NCBI RefSeq assembly: GCF_020740795.1
Contig: NC_067312.1
Span: forward strand, 47,315,905-47,379,904
Length of the DNA stretch: 64,000 nucleotides
From: Apus apus
Taxonomy: Eukaryota; Chordata; Aves; Apodiformes; Apodidae
Reading direction: 5' to 3'
Shown here: positions 1 to 13,804 of the stretch, piece after piece
Numbering within the stretch: the stretch's first letter is position 1
Layout of the letters: each line of letters opens with the position of its first letter
Position numbers and translations under genes: made by a program
The notes under the pieces: model-generated
The model's input: only the letters and a program-made list of their open reading frames with translations
Told to the model about the DNA's origin: nothing
The model's database searches: none

Positions 1-50
1 CATTGCTAGTAACTAACACAGTTAATACAATTGCTACTTTGCCACTTATC

Positions 51-81
51 TAGTAACTAGTATTACCTGGTAACTAGTATT
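51..81. repeat. Short direct and inverted repeat (GTAACTAGTATT twice)
   Basis: GTAACTAGTATT occurs at 53-64 and 70-81, a 17-bp period. The whole stretch is also nearly palindromic around TACC/TGGTA. Its centre resembles the palindrome at 13724-13804. Confidence 0.5.
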
Positions 82-553
82 TTCCCCATCCTGTTGAGTC
101 TAAGCGGATTAAAGATTGAGCTTAGATTCTCTTTTTCAATAGCACTGTGAGGTTGCGCTGTTCAAGAATGGCATGAGCCCATGTTAAAAAACGTCTTCGT
201 TAGATACGCAGAAAGCAAGACTACATGTGAGTATGGCACTTTGTTGGCACAGCAAATTAAGCTGTTAAATGTTGGATTTGATTAAGGGTGTGTACGGTTT
301 TGGGCATAGTTTGAAACTGGATGTTGGCTCCTTTCAGACTCCTTTGAACATATGGCTTGCCTTGCACTGTTAATTAATTGTGTTTTGACAATACTGCCTA
401 AAAACCAGTTGAGCTGTACCAACACAGAATAAAAGGTATCCTGTATTCCAAGGAGTTATCATCTAAAGAAACAAGGGACACACAGGATGGGGGGAAAATG
501 GTTTAACAGAGAAGCAGCATGAACAGTGCCGTGGCAGCAAGGATCTCCCACAG

Positions 554-579
554 ACCTCCACTATAGTAGTAGTGGAGGT
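554..579. repeat. Perfect 10-bp inverted repeat with 6-nt loop
   Basis: ACCTCCACTA at 554-563 and TAGTGGAGGT at 570-579 are exact reverse complements around TAGTAG. It lies in otherwise featureless DNA with no sign of a gene or terminator role. Confidence 0.6.
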
Positions 580-829
580 GTGTAAGGAATAAATGTTACA
601 TATGTTTCTAAATACTATGAGAAGAAACAAAAGGGAGGGTGAGTAAAGTGGCACAATGGGGGAGGTGGTATCAAAGCAGGTATGCATGAAATTGAATTTA
701 AAAGCCTGGGAACCTGGCATACCTCAGACTTCTTTATTTTGACAGCTTTTATAGCTGCACTTACCATCAAGTTCTTGATGTTGTTTTTTTCTGGTTTTCT
801 TTCTCACCATGGGAGTGGCTGAGAATGGT

Positions 830-3690
830 CAGACAGCAATTAGGACGTCTCTCCCCAAAATGGTGGCAGGATCATTTGCCCAGCTGAAGTGCATCTACAC
901 AAATACATACAGCATGGGCAATAAGCAGGAGGAGATGAAGGCCATTGTGCAGCAGGAAAACTATGACACAGTTGCCATCATGGAAACCTGGTGGGATGAC
1001 TCACACAACTGGAGTGCTGCCATCAATGGTTACCAATGCTTCAGAAGGGAGAGGCGAGAAAGAAGAGGCAGTGGGGTGGCCCTCTATATCAGAGAGACGT
1101 ATGAATACCTAAAAATGTATTAAAGTGATGATAGAGTTGAGACCCTAGGGATAAGAATCAAGGGGAAGGCCAACAAGGGTGAGACAGTGGTTGGAGTCTG
1201 TTGTAGACCACCCACCAGGATGAAGAGGTAGATGAAATATTCAATAAGCAGCTGCGAGAATTTTCAAAATTGCTACCCATTGTTGTGAAGTCCCCCCCAT
1301 GGGGGACTTCAACTTCCCAGAGGTCTACTGGAAATACAATAGAGCACAGAGGGAACAGTCTCAGATGTTCCTGCGGTGCATGGAAGATAATTTCCTGACG
1401 CAGCTGGTGAGGGTGCCCTTCTTGACATGCTGCTTGTGAACAGAGAAGGACTTGTGGGGGAAGTAACAGCTGGAGGAAGTCTACAGCATAGCAACCATGA
1501 ACTTAGAGAGTTTTCAATTCTTGGAGAAGTAAGGAGGGGGATGAGTAGGACTGCCACCTTGGACTTCCAGAGGGCAGACTTTGATCTGCTCAGGAGGCTG
1601 ATTGACAAAGTCCCTTGGGAGACTGTCATGAAAGGTAAAGGAGTCCAGGAAGGCTGGACATACTTCAAGAAGGAAGTCTGAAAGGCCCAGGAGCAGGCTG
1701 TCCCCATGTGCTGAAAGACAAGCTGTCAGGGAAGAAGACCAGCCTGGCTGAATAGAAAGATTTGGCTGGAACTCAGGAAGAAAGGGAGAGTTTATGGCCT
1801 CTGCAAGAAAGGATGAGCCTCATGAGGAATACAGAGATGTAGTAAGGCAATGCAGGGCGAAAATTAGGAGAGCCCAAGCCCGACTTGAACTCAACTTGGC
1901 TACTGCTGTCAAATACAATAAAAAGCTTTATATAAATACATTAATAACAAAAGGAGGGCTGGGGAGAATCTCCATTCTTTATTGGACAGAGGGAGAAACA
2001 CAGTGACAAAGGATGAGGAAAAGGCTGAGGTGCTAAATGCCTTGGTCTTTAGCAGTAGAACTGGTTGTTCCCTAGACACCCGGTCCCCTGAGCTGGAAAA
2101 CAGGGAGGTGGGGCAGAACAAGACCTTTGTAATCCAAGAGGAAATGGTCAGTGACCTGCTACACCATGTAAATGAACATCCATAAGTCTATGGGATAGAG
2201 GGATTTGCACCCAACAGTACTGAAGGAGTTGGCGGATACACTTGGCAAGCCTCTTTCCATCATATACTAGTAATTGTGGCTAACTGGGGACGTCCCAGTG
2301 GACTGGTGGGTAGCAAATGTGGTACCCATCCGCAGGAAAGGCTGAAAGGAGGATCCAGGGAACTACAGACCTGTCAGTCTGACCTCAGTGCTGGGAAAGG
2401 TCATGGAGCAGATCATCGTGCCATTACATACCATATAAAGAACAACCAGGTGATCAGGTCCAGTTAACACAGGTTTATGAAAAGAAGGTCCTGCTTAACA
2501 AAACTGATCTTCTAGGACAAGATGACCCCCCTGGTCAATGAGGGAAAGGCTGTGGATGTTGTCTACCTGGACTTCCATAAGGCCTTTGACACAGTTTCCC
2601 ATAGCAATCTGATGAAAAAACTGGCTGCTCGTGGCTTGGATGGGCGTATACTCTGCTGGGTAAAACACTGGCTGGATGGCTGGGCCCAGAGAGTGGTGGT
2701 GAATGGATTTAAATCCAGCTGGAGACCAGATAAAAGTGGGGTTCCTCAGGACTCAGTGCTGGGGCCACTTCTTTTTAACATCTTTATTCACTATCTTGAT
2801 GAGAAGATAGAATGCACCCTGAGTAAGTTTGCAGATGACATCAAGTTCGGAGGGAGTGTTGATCTGCGAGAGGGTAGGGAGGCTTTTAAGAGAGACTTGG
2901 ACAGACTAGATCAATGAGCCAAGGTCAGTTGTATGAGGTTCAATAAAGACAAGTGCTGGGTCCTATGCTTGGGCCACAACAACCCCATGCAATGCTACAG
3001 ATTTGGGGAAGAGTGGCTGGAAAGCTGTCCAGGGGAAAGAGACCTGGGGGTTCTGATTGATAGGCAGCTGAATATGAGCCAGCAGTGTGCCCAGTGGCCA
3101 AGAAGACCAAAAACATCCTGGCCTGTATTAGAAGTAGTGTGGCAGACAGGACCTGGGAAGTGATTGTCCCTCTGTACTCAACACTTTTGAGGCCACACCT
3201 TGAATACTGTGTCCAGTTTTGGGCACCTCAATACAAGAAGAACATAGAGGTGCTGGAGTATGTCCAAAGAAGGGCAACAAAGCTGGTGAAGGGCCTGGAG
3301 AACAAGTCTTATGAGGAGTGACTGAGGGAACTGGGGCTATTTAGTCTGAAAAAAAGGAGGCTGAGAGGAAACGTCATCGCCCTTTACAACTACCTGAAAG
3401 GACGTTGTAAAGTGGTAGGTACTGGTCTCTTCTCAAAAGTAACTGGTGATAGAACAAGAGGGGAGGTTTAGACTAGACATTAGGAAGAACTTTTTCACGG
3501 AAAGGGTTGTCAGACATTGGAACATGCTGCCCAGGGAGGTGGTTGAGTCACCATCCCTGAATGTGTTTAAAAGTCATCAGATGTGGTGCTTTGAAATATG
3601 GCTTAGTTCTGGACGTGGTAGAGTAGGGTTAATGGTTGAACTCGATAATCTTAAAGGTCTTTTCCAACCTACGTGAGTCTATGACTCTTA
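830..3690 (+). mobile_element. Nearly full-length, degenerate CR1 LINE retrotransposon
   Basis: Reading + frames in turn gives a broken CR1 ORF2. The endonuclease part (about 870-1120) has METWWDDSHNWSA. The reverse transcriptase (about 2520-2920) has [14 protein letters not shown] and the FADD catalytic box at 2828-2839. The C-terminal part (about 2930-3570) has the [15 protein letters not shown] stretch. The reading frame is interrupted by stops and frameshifts, so the copy is dead. It ends in the CR1-like 3' tail ttccaacct...gagtctatgac. The 5' end is truncated and its exact border is approximate. Confidence 0.93.
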
Positions 3691-6600
3691 AAATCACCAT
3701 ATGTGGAAGCCTAACTGTCTGTGGAGATGTCCATGAAGCTCCAGAAGAGCCTGGTATACTTTCCTTTGTTGCACATTTTAAAATAGTACAAAGGAATATT
3801 AAAAGAAACCAAAGAAGATAAAAATGAACCTCAGATGCTGTGTTTTATCCTAGGTAGAGACATAGAGCATTTCCACTTTTGAGTTTCCGAAGATATCTCT
3901 CACATGAAATTAGCGTTTGGAACCGAATATAAAGATAAAAATGGACACCTGATCTTGGGATCAAATTATATGTAGAATCAGTGTGACTCATCACTACCAG
4001 CTCATCACTTGTAGGAAATAGTAATTAATATAATTGCTAAATATTAATGTTCTTTTATGGCTTTACTGTTGCATCAAGAGTGATCTAATTTAACCTGTAT
4101 GTTCTTAAAATGACTGTTTCTTTTATCCAGTCTGTTATTTCAGCTGCAGTGATTCTCATCATCCAGTACAGAAAAATACTTGCTCCACTTGAACACCAGT
4201 GGTTGTCTTAATTTGGCCTTATGCTTTGATACCAATTTGGCCTGATAAAATCCTATTACAATAATTCAAGTATGGGATAAAGAGACTTAAAAGTCTTGCT
4301 TTCAGGAAATCTTTCTCAACTGACTCAAGAAAATTATTTGTTGCCCCTGAGAGCGGATTTCATTATTCTCAGTGAAGAGATCAGCTCATTGTGAACCTCC
4401 AGCTAGTACACCACAGGGAAGCTGAATGGAGTGAATCATTGTAAAAAACTCTTTTTCACTCTTTGATCTCCAAATGTAATGTAAACAAGGAATCTAAGTA
4501 AACACATGCATAATTTAATATTTTTCTGCAGACCTGTGACTGTTAATAGTATGAAGTGGCTTGTCACTAGCAAATTGGAAGGTTCAGGAACACAATAAAT
4601 GCTGCAGGATAGGACTCATATAAGCAACTGAGAGGCTAAAGAGTATTTTATAATCTGACAGATAGGCTGAAAAGCTTCTGACACAGAACTGGAGAATGGC
4701 TGCAGGGAATGGCCTGTGATGCTGTAACTTTCCGAGCTCCTTGTATGTCAGAAAGAAGCGCAATTACAGCCCTGGTTGCTTAGTGCCAAAATGAGTTGCA
4801 GTCATTACCTGGATACCTCTCAAGCCTGTAGTATGTATCCTCCCTTGTCTGAGCAAGAAGATGAAGAAAGCTGGCAAAGTCCAGTTTTCAGAGCCAACTG
4901 CCAGCTGTCAGCTTCTGGGACCACCTGAGCACAAAGGGTGTCTGAAACAAGGCTGCTGGCCATTCAGCTTTGCTGGCAGCCCCCACCCTCCTGCCAGCTG
5001 TTGCACACCACCAGCTGCCTCTGTCACATTTACAAATAGCCACAGGAATACACTTAAATCTTTTGCTGCAGCCTGTGCAATTTTTCCAGACAACACCAAA
5101 AATAAGTTATGATGGAGGGCTCACGTCTGTATTTGCATAAGGTTCAGCTCTCTACCTCTTCTGATTCAAAACCCACATGAGACGTTATGCAGGGGTAGTG
5201 AGAGCATAAGTGGGAGCCTGCCAGAAATATTTATTTAAAACTCTCTTTCTCTTTTAGGCCAGTAAGCCTCATCTCAATGTTATCTCAATATTTAGGTGAC
5301 ATATACACCTATCTGAGAAGGCACCAACTGAAACTGAAAGTAAAGTAACTTAGCATGAAAGTGTGACAGAGTAATTTCTTCCATTCTTATCTGCTTGCCA
5401 GTTACTGAATCAGGGAACCAAGAATTCAGAACTGGACTGAGAGTATCGTAGATCACCTTCAAAATTAATAAAAAAAAAAGTTTCAAATGATTGCTTTCAG
5501 AATTAATTTTTTAAAAAACCTTAATTCTTTGTCTCAGCATTATGCTGCATGTTTACCACACCGCCTACAATTGGGAACTGAGCTGTGAACTAGTTAATCT
5601 GTTTACTCTTACTAGTCAAGCTACTTACTCCATGTTTTGGAACGGAACAGTGTAGAAGTACTGGAGATGGAATTTCTATTTCAGAACATTTTAGAAGTGT
5701 TGAGATACCAGAGTGTTGGGTGACATAAAAACCACTGTGCCTGCCTTAAAGAGGGAAATCTAAGTATGTTTTATACCAAAACAAAGCTGTTGCTTTTTTT
5801 AACTCAAAGTGGCCTTTGGATCAACTGTTTGTGAAAATCCTTTCATCAGCAGTTGGAGGATTGTGTCTGGGAAGGTTGACGGAGCGTATGCTGGATCTCC
5901 AGTACACTTTATGCCTGTTCTGGGCAATCAGTCCATCATGTCATCAGCACTGTGAAGGGAATTACCCTAAAGAACCTAGCTTAAAGAACAACATTGCTTT
6001 CATAGGACTCAAGAGTAAGTTGGTCCTAACTCAATGTATCTCTAGTAAATTATAGACTTGAATGCAAGGAAGATTAACATTTAACCCGAATAATCTGTAT
6101 GACACAAGCTAAAGAATTTCAAAAGAAAAAACATTATACTGTGTGGAAGTATATGATGTGAAAAACAATTTCTTAAGAAGATGTTCAGATTATATACTAA
6201 TGACTGTATTCACAAGAGCAATAAAATTATAGTTTTCCCCAAAAATTTATATTGCTACTTCCAGATGAGGACATACTGGTCAACACATAATTCCATAATA
6301 TATGCATTAGATGCCTCAAATAATCTAACTGATCCTGACTCTTGCTACTAATGGCTATAAATATTGATAGTTTTCCTCAATTTGTCAATAGACTATAAGT
6401 TTAGTCTCCTGAGGTAGACTCTTACTATGTATTTGTAACCTACAAAGAAGTAATACACACAAAATTAATACGTTTGTTTATAATGTCTTATCACATATAG
6501 TATATACTAAAAATATAGCATTTCATTTTTATATGTTGCAAGTTTGGAGATATTTTCTGGAATGACACTAAAATTATAAGGGGAACATCAAATTAGCAGA

Positions 6601-8689
6601 AGTATTTGAATTCTAAATCTGATACACCACTTGCATTGACAGTGTGAAATGTCTGAATATTTGAAAGAAATAAATAAAATTGCAATATCCTCAATAAACA
6701 TGCTTTGGGTATAATATTAAGACTAACTCAAGTCATTCAGTCCTTGGCAATAAATTTTAATTAATTGTTGTATGATTTATCCGTATCTTTAGGATTCTTT
6801 GTTTTATCTTTAAGAACAATAAGTGTAATTGGAGTTACGACTGGCTCATGTTTTGCTTTATTTAAAAGCCTTGTGCTTCTTTGATAGTAAGTTTCTGTGG
6901 CTAAGCTGGATGAGGCAGAGAAAATACCTGGATCTCTGTCCCAAAATTAATTTGCAGCTCACAGCCTCTCTGGTGCTGAGAAGAGACTCTCAGTCATATG
7001 TAAGTATAGGATGGTGATAACTTGGGAGGTTATAATTTTGGCAGTGACCATAATGCCTCTCTCAAACACATACATTAGCAGTGAAAAAAGTCTGTGTTGT
7101 CTCCTCTACTCTGCAGGTGAAATACATGTTTGCCAGCAACATCATACAATAATGGTTGCAAAGAATGTCACCAAAGAAGCCTGTTTATTTCTAAGAATCA
7201 GAAGAAAAAAGTTCTTTAGTCATGAGTCTCCTGGTAGCATTCCTGAGAGAGTTTTGTTTTTCCCACAAACATGACGGGGGGATATGTATAATTAGTGATT
7301 TTGCAAGAGTTTGAACTTCCCACAATCTTACCAAAAAAAAGAAGAAAACTGGAAGATGGGTGTCCTTCAGTAAATCTGCTTGGCACAAAGGCTTTTTTCA
7401 GTCTGTCATGTTCTTTCAAAAGTATTTGCCTTTTTGCTAGAGGACCTGGTTAACTCACTTCTCAAGGACAATAGATACTTCCTGTTGGACTTTACTTCTC
7501 ATGTAGTGTGGGGACCAACTTTATACGTGGCAGGTAAGACCCAGTGGCCCCAGGTTTTTTAATAGCTGAGCAGCTTCAGTGATATAATTTTAGCTTGAGA
7601 CAAGTTTTCAATTATTCCCACAAGCTCCATTTTGAGGATTCAGTCAACGAAGGCGGCTGCACAAGCATATTTTATAGGGAATCTGGGAATACTTTGAGAA
7701 ATCCCTGGAATGCCTCTGCTTGCCTTAAGCAAATTGATGCATTCATATTCAAATGGAATGCAGTAGATGCAGCTGCACCCAAGAGAGTTTTTTAATGCTT
7801 TATAATTATCTGAATGTATGTGAAAATAAGAATTTAGTATTTTTCATAGGCACTTTGCTTAACAGATATAATGTTTCACTTGTCAGAACACTTAAGAGAA
7901 CTTACTGCTTGTGGGGATGATGTGAGTGAGGAGACGTTGGGAAGACTGACTCCTCTTCTCTGGGCAGTGGGTTGTTACTACCAGTTTATGCTTTTTAATC
8001 ATCCTGGAATCAGGATTTTCAGGGACAGAGGTGACTTTGCTCAGTTTGGCACTAGGAAATGACATGACAGACAACTAGCAGAGTATTCAAGCACATTTTA
8101 TTTTATTAAACTGACCTGCTCCAGGATTTAGAAAAAAGAAATCTAAAAAAATGGCAAAAGGCACAGAAGGTATTTGTTTTAAATACAATAAACAATGAAG
8201 TACAGAAATACTGATAGTTTAATTTAATGAGGACCATTGTGTAGGTCACTCATGATTTAATTTTCCCTTAGTAATCATTAATTCAATGGTGTTGCCTCTG
8301 TTTCATAATTGTAGCATAGTAGCTGCTAAATTAATATCCTGTCCGTGTCTATTTTTAAGTTAATCACCTGTCTATAGAAACTGTGTTTAAATCACACACA
8401 CACAATTCATAGCTCTTAAATATATGATACGTGTATCTATAGAATATATAATCAAGTAAAACTTAAGACTTAGAGTTCCTAAAATAATTCAAGCTGGTTT
8501 ACAAAATCGCCTTAAACTATTTGAACTGTACAGTATAGGTTGTGCTAACTAATCATGAGCTAAGTAATGTACTCTAAAAGGCTACCTTGGAGAGCAAATT
8601 ACTTTAATCTATAAAGCTTCTGTTCTGTGCTAACTTGAATAACAATCTGCACAAAGCTACAGGCCATACTGTGTTCTGGATACATATTA
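3691..8689. other. Intergenic, no gene seen
   Basis: About 5 kb of AT-rich DNA between two CR1 copies. Open frames are under 90 codons, overlap on both strands and match no family I recognise. No convincing splice-bounded exon was found. Confidence 0.6.
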
Positions 8690-8965
8690 ATAGAATCATA
8701 GAATCATTAACATTGGAAGGGACCTCAAAGATCATCAAGTTCCAACCCCCCTGCCATGAGAAGGGAACCCTACCTCTAGACCAGGTTGCACAAAACCTCG
8801 TCCAACCTGGCCTTAAAAACCTCCAGGGATGTGGCATCAACCACCTCCCTGGGCAACCCATTCCGGTTCCTCACCACCCTTATAGTTAAGAATTTCTTCC
8901 TAATATCTAACCTAAACCCCTCTCAGTTTAAAACCATTGCCCCTCGTCCTATTACTATTAATAGC
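8690..8965 (-). mobile_element. CR1 3'-end fragment
   Basis: It begins on the + strand with tagaatcatagaatca, the reverse complement of the CR1 terminal microsatellite. The CR1 3' region follows in reverse, through cctcgtcctatta. Severely 5'-truncated. The right border is approximate. Confidence 0.9.
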
Positions 8966-11900
8966 TACAGATCCCATGCTAGCTGCTGAAAGTAAGCAAT
9001 AGCTGTCATGGTAACTCTGTAACTTCTAATTTATTATTAAATGTTTATATTGCAGAGGAATGCAGAGACTCAAACAATGGAAAAATGCTACTTTTCTAGA
9101 TGTCTCTAGAAGTTCACCTTCCAAGGGGACAGAAGGCACACAAATACTGTGTGAATACACTGCCAGTATTGCACTTATTATTAACTGCTATAAGAGTAAA
9201 GATGTAAACAAATAGATTAAAATAAAATACATTTTCCACTAAAGTGGTATTATTGTTCTGCAAGTATTATAAGAAAGTAAGAGAGCAAAGCTTCAAAATC
9301 AGATTTAGATTATGCAAAGTTTCTACATATTTATTCCAGCATAAGGTTGTTGACTTGGTTGTGACAAAAGTAAGTCCTTATATAGCAAGGCACAGCTCTG
9401 AAAAACTGAGATTTACATCTCTGAATGTTTGCTTAAATCTGTGGTGAATTTGTTCTGTTGCTCTTATATTATCTTAGCAAATAACAACTGTCACACCCTG
9501 AGAACTCATTGTACCTTTAGTTCAACATGGGATCTCCCATGACCACCAAAACACAGAAATAGCCCCAAAATAAATGCTTGTCATAATAATTCGGAATGGA
9601 AGTGTTTGATGTTGCTTAATTACCCCAATATATATTCACTTTTTAATCTGTTCTCTTTCTGTAATCAATGACACTTTGATAACCTCTTCATTTCTTCTTT
9701 CCCGTTATCTTTCCCATACATTGGATATTTTTATATAATAGGCACCACAGATGTGTGTGGGACGATTCTTTCATTAATGGATGCAAATTGAATACAGGAC
9801 TTTACAAAAAAATTTTCAAAACTTGCTGCCTGCAGATAAAATTCAAAATCAAGTTTTTAAAAGTGTCCGTTTCTCCGATTTCCTTCCATGTTTGTTCATC
9901 TCTCTGATGAACACCCCTGTGTTTCTCTAGCACAAAAAGCATGTGTCTTCTCAAGAACTGGGCAACACTTTGAATTCAAAAGTGGTCTTTTGGGGGCCTG
10001 GTTTTCCTATGAGAAAAAAAAAATACACTGGAAAAGGCATAAAGACCTTCCCTGATGTGTTTCCTGTCATAGATTTCTCTTGGTTTTAATGGGCTGCGAA
10101 CTTGAAGGAAGGTAAAGAATGGGGCTTATGTTTTCCAAGTAGCACAGGAAGCTGCTTTGAGGGATGGAAAAATAAATTAGAAGAGTTTGCTGAATTTTCG
10201 ACTCTAATTGGCTAAAAGAGTGGGGTAGACTCTAAGGATTTTCTACTTGGACTGAGAAGAAGAACCCTCCATACTTCCTTTCTCCTAAGGACTAACTGGC
10301 CATCCAACAGAAGGAGCAAAGCCTGAACAGGGTAGTTTTCTGGAGTTACTGGGCTCTCATGTGGATATTCTTCTTCCAGTAAAATTCGTATTGTGACTTA
10401 CAAGCTGAAGTCTGTTTTTCGCTAAACCTGGGGAATTCTTTGCTTGCTTCAAAATGAGGTGTCACAATGGTGTTTCCTCAGGTAGTAAACAGTTTCCATT
10501 CTAAATTCTTATGCTTTACCTCTGTCACATCCCCACACCCAGTCTGCACATAGCTGTCTCCTTTCCAGACTGAAGCAACGCTGTGCAAGGGAGGTGGTTA
10601 TTGGTCTGGCCTCTGTTAGTATCTCCCTGCTATTGGACAGAGAGTACATACACAGGGTATGATGTATGCCTTTACGATTCCTCTTCTCTGAACTCTGACA
10701 GGCCATTCCCCCTCCTGGAATCCTCTGAGTGGCTGTTGTTTTCAGTAGCAACTTGTTATGAACACTGAAGTTACTGTGTTGGATCAATACAAAACTGGCA
10801 CCTCACGCCACTTTCTGCCCCTCTGTTTTTCCACTGCTTGATGTACTTAATGAAATACATTATTTGTTATATGAGGGAATTAGTGAGACTGACACCTCTG
10901 TTACATTTATTCTCACAAATTTTCCTTGTTCAGTCTTGTGACAGTATGTCTCAGGTTTTTCTCTTTCTCTCATCCACTTCTTCTGCTGTCCACATCTCTC
11001 AGTGGGAATCAGATGGGCTGCCTTATCCCCCTCTACAGCACAGGGTATGGTCTGCATTGTGAGGCCAGGCCAGTGCTTCTGCCTACCCAAACCTCTGCTG
11101 TTGCATGGAAATACCACATCGTTGGCCAGTTGGCCAACGGCATCTTTTTTTGAGCACTCAAAGCTAGAAATGAGCCTGTGATGTAGGTTGCTGTCAGAGC
11201 AGGTATTTTTAAATGTTTATGCATTTGATAACTATTATCTGTGATGTGCAGCTATGAGGAAAGTGAATTTGATGACTCAGGCGGAGTCCTCTCCAGTGTT
11301 AAATTCTAGCTGAGGAACTACATTATCTTGGGTTTTAATTTTTGCGCAGGGCCCATAATCTGATACAAAAATGGCTAGGTTTTTAGATCAGTGCACAGCT
11401 GACACAATTTTAATGACACCTCTGTCTAAAAATCAGTTCCTTTGGACTTGACTGCAGGACAAGTGGCACAGACTGTAAACAGTAAGAAAAAAGGAGCCAC
11501 CTGGTCTCAGCTCTGTCGTGTACCTATATAAATAAGTATCACTAATGCTGGGAGGGGAGCTGAAGCTCTCTAATAACATGGGAAGTCAAGAAAAGGCCAA
11601 GAAGAAACCTTCTTGTTATGCATTTTTATTTTTCTAATACAAAAAAAAGTAAAAGCAAGCAGCAATTTTTGTGGAATTTAATTCATAAAGATTTATTCTT
11701 GAAAGTTTAACCAAAAAGAGATTGGAGCTTAACAGCACTTCTTCAGTGAACAAACATCACTCAATTCTTCGCCTGTTGTTGTAATTGTTAGTTTGCATGT
11801 GAGATTGCTGTTGGTTATGATTCAGGGAGAAAATGATGACATTATTTCTCTTAGTTTTCATTTCTCTGTTTCATACTGTATAGGAACTACCCATCTTGCT

Positions 11901-12488
11901 TAGCACGTAAGTATTGTCTTTGATAACCACAGAAGAGATGAAGCTGAATTGTAGCAAGAAGATTCTGAACAATCTCAAACTGTCATGTTAAGCAGCTTTG
12001 CCAGAAAACTGGAGATAAGCTGTTTGACAAGAAAATAATTAAATTAAGCCTGCAATGGACACAGCTGATGTGAACAAACTTGGTTATTGGTTGACAATAT
12101 AAATTTTTAGCCATCATGTTTTGTTTTGTTTTGTTTTTTTCAGAAATACTCCTGGGAAGACAAATGGCGTTGGGAGAAAGGGATTAAAATACAGTGTACT
12201 ATTATGGCCTAAATGAGTTCCTCATGGAGATGAGTCACCTGTTTCTATTTCACTTAACTGCTTTACTGTAAAAATTAAGGCAGTATTTGCAGAGAGATTT
12301 ACCATAGCTCTTTAAAATTTTATGACTGCCCATGCAGGCCTTATTGTGCATTCCCAGGATTAATGGATTGGCCATAGGAATGTTCTTGGCATTTTGTAAC
12401 CTGACCCTTCAACAATTAGAATTGTGTAAGAATAAAGAAAAAAAATCTAATAACATAGCAGATTGGCTTGTTTTTCCTGTTACTCCCA
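8966..12488. other. Intergenic, no gene seen
   Basis: AT-rich sequence with small A and T runs (for example near 10012 and 12120). No element or gene is recognisable. Confidence 0.6.
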
Positions 12489-12641
12489 TTGTGGAGGCCC
12501 CCTACCTGGAGCTGTTCAAGGTCAGGTTGGATGAGGCTTTGTGCAGCTGGTCTAGTGTGAGGTGTCCCTTCTCATAGCAGGGAGGTTCGAACCTGATGAT
12601 CTTTAAGGTCCCTTCCAACCTTAACCATTCTATGATTCGAT
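12489..12641 (+). mobile_element. CR1 3'-end fragment
   Basis: Contains the CR1 3' landmarks gttcaaggtcaggttggat, ggtcccttccaacc and attctatgattc in order. About 150 bp, 5'-truncated. Confidence 0.88.
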
Positions 12642-13723
12642 TGTTCATTTTTAATTCCACTGATAGATTAAATGTTAGACTGACGTCTCAGGGGATATTC
12701 CTAGGAGTCAATCATGCAGTGGCAGTGGCCTTTGACTTTTCAGTTATGATAGAATGTGGAGATTTCTTGCAGTAATTTGCTGTTTTGACTTTCACTGAAT
12801 AGAGAGAAACAGTAAAACAGCGCCAGTGGACTGATAACAACCAACGTCACTTCTGAAGCTCATGTTTGCAGTTTCCCCCTGCATGGGGGAGCAGGCTAGA
12901 CTAAAGGCAGGATCAGAAAATCAGAATATTCCCTTCTCATAATAGTTTCTGTATCTGGCTTTCGGTATAGGTTAAGAAGACATCATGGAAGTCAAGCCTT
13001 TGGTTTCATTTTTCTCTCTTTTTTTCCTGCTTACTGCTGCTTCTATCGCCCTCACTATGGCTCTCTCTGGTTTTTTTCTGTTGTTTTTTTTTTTCCATTT
13101 TTCTTCACAGCCAACATCCAGGATCCCATCTATATGCCCGGACACTCCTCCCTTCAGATGGGAATCTGTGAGAGTCACTGGGGGAAGAAGGATGAAATCA
13201 GGTGTTGCACAACCCTTTATAAAAATATATATTCCCCCATCACTAATAATTAAAACAAATTTGTTTCACTTTTCAACCCAGAAAGCCTCTCTCTCATTTT
13301 TTTTTCTCCCTCTTTCCCTACTTTGGGGGACGGATGGGACCAAGGGCATTATTGTTATTGGTTTGACTGCCAACTCGGAGCCAAACTGTGACAAGTGTCT
13401 CACAGCTAGTTTTAGACATGGGGTTTGCAGGAGTCGGGGTGTAAATATTAACATGAGAATTAGGCTGAGTTGTAGTAGGACTACAAACTCATAGTCTTTC
13501 ACCTTGAACACTCAAATTCCTGACTAAAAAATCTGCCTGTGATTTTTATGTGACAATTGGAATTTGACCCCAGGGCAACTTTTGCTAAGGGAAGTTCTTT
13601 CTGCATGACAAAAAACTGGGAAGAGTGGCAGAGACTTCTTAAATTAACTTAATAACTTCTGTTTTTCAGGTAGTCAAACATTAAGAATGTCTCAGCAGTT
13701 TAACAGAAAGCATTTTTTTTAAT

Positions 13724-13804
13724 TCTAATTATACTATATTATTACCTTGGTAATACCTAGATATTACCCTGGTGTTACTAAGGCAACACTATAGTATAAT
13801 TAGG
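13724..13804. repeat. Imperfect palindrome with 34-bp arms
   Basis: Left arm 13724-13757 and right arm 13771-13804 are reverse complements at 28 of 34 positions, including a perfect CTAATTATACTATA core. A 13-bp centre separates them. It may be the remnant of a small palindromic transposon, or simply a hairpin-forming sequence. Confidence 0.7.

Larger units (their letters stand above)
1..829. other. Intergenic, no gene seen
   Basis: Unique-looking sequence before the long CR1. It has the short repeats at 51-81 and 554-579. The few open frames are short and have no recognisable protein sense. Confidence 0.6.

Noticed and set aside
5812-6055. 79-codon open frame with cysteine-rich translation
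   Set aside because: No recognised family, no splice signals that make it an exon, and length compatible with chance.
12985-13494. 169-codon open frame on the + strand
   Set aside because: Driven by T-rich low-complexity sequence. It starts hydrophobic but then shows no domain, and the - strand is also open. Kept only as a composition observation.
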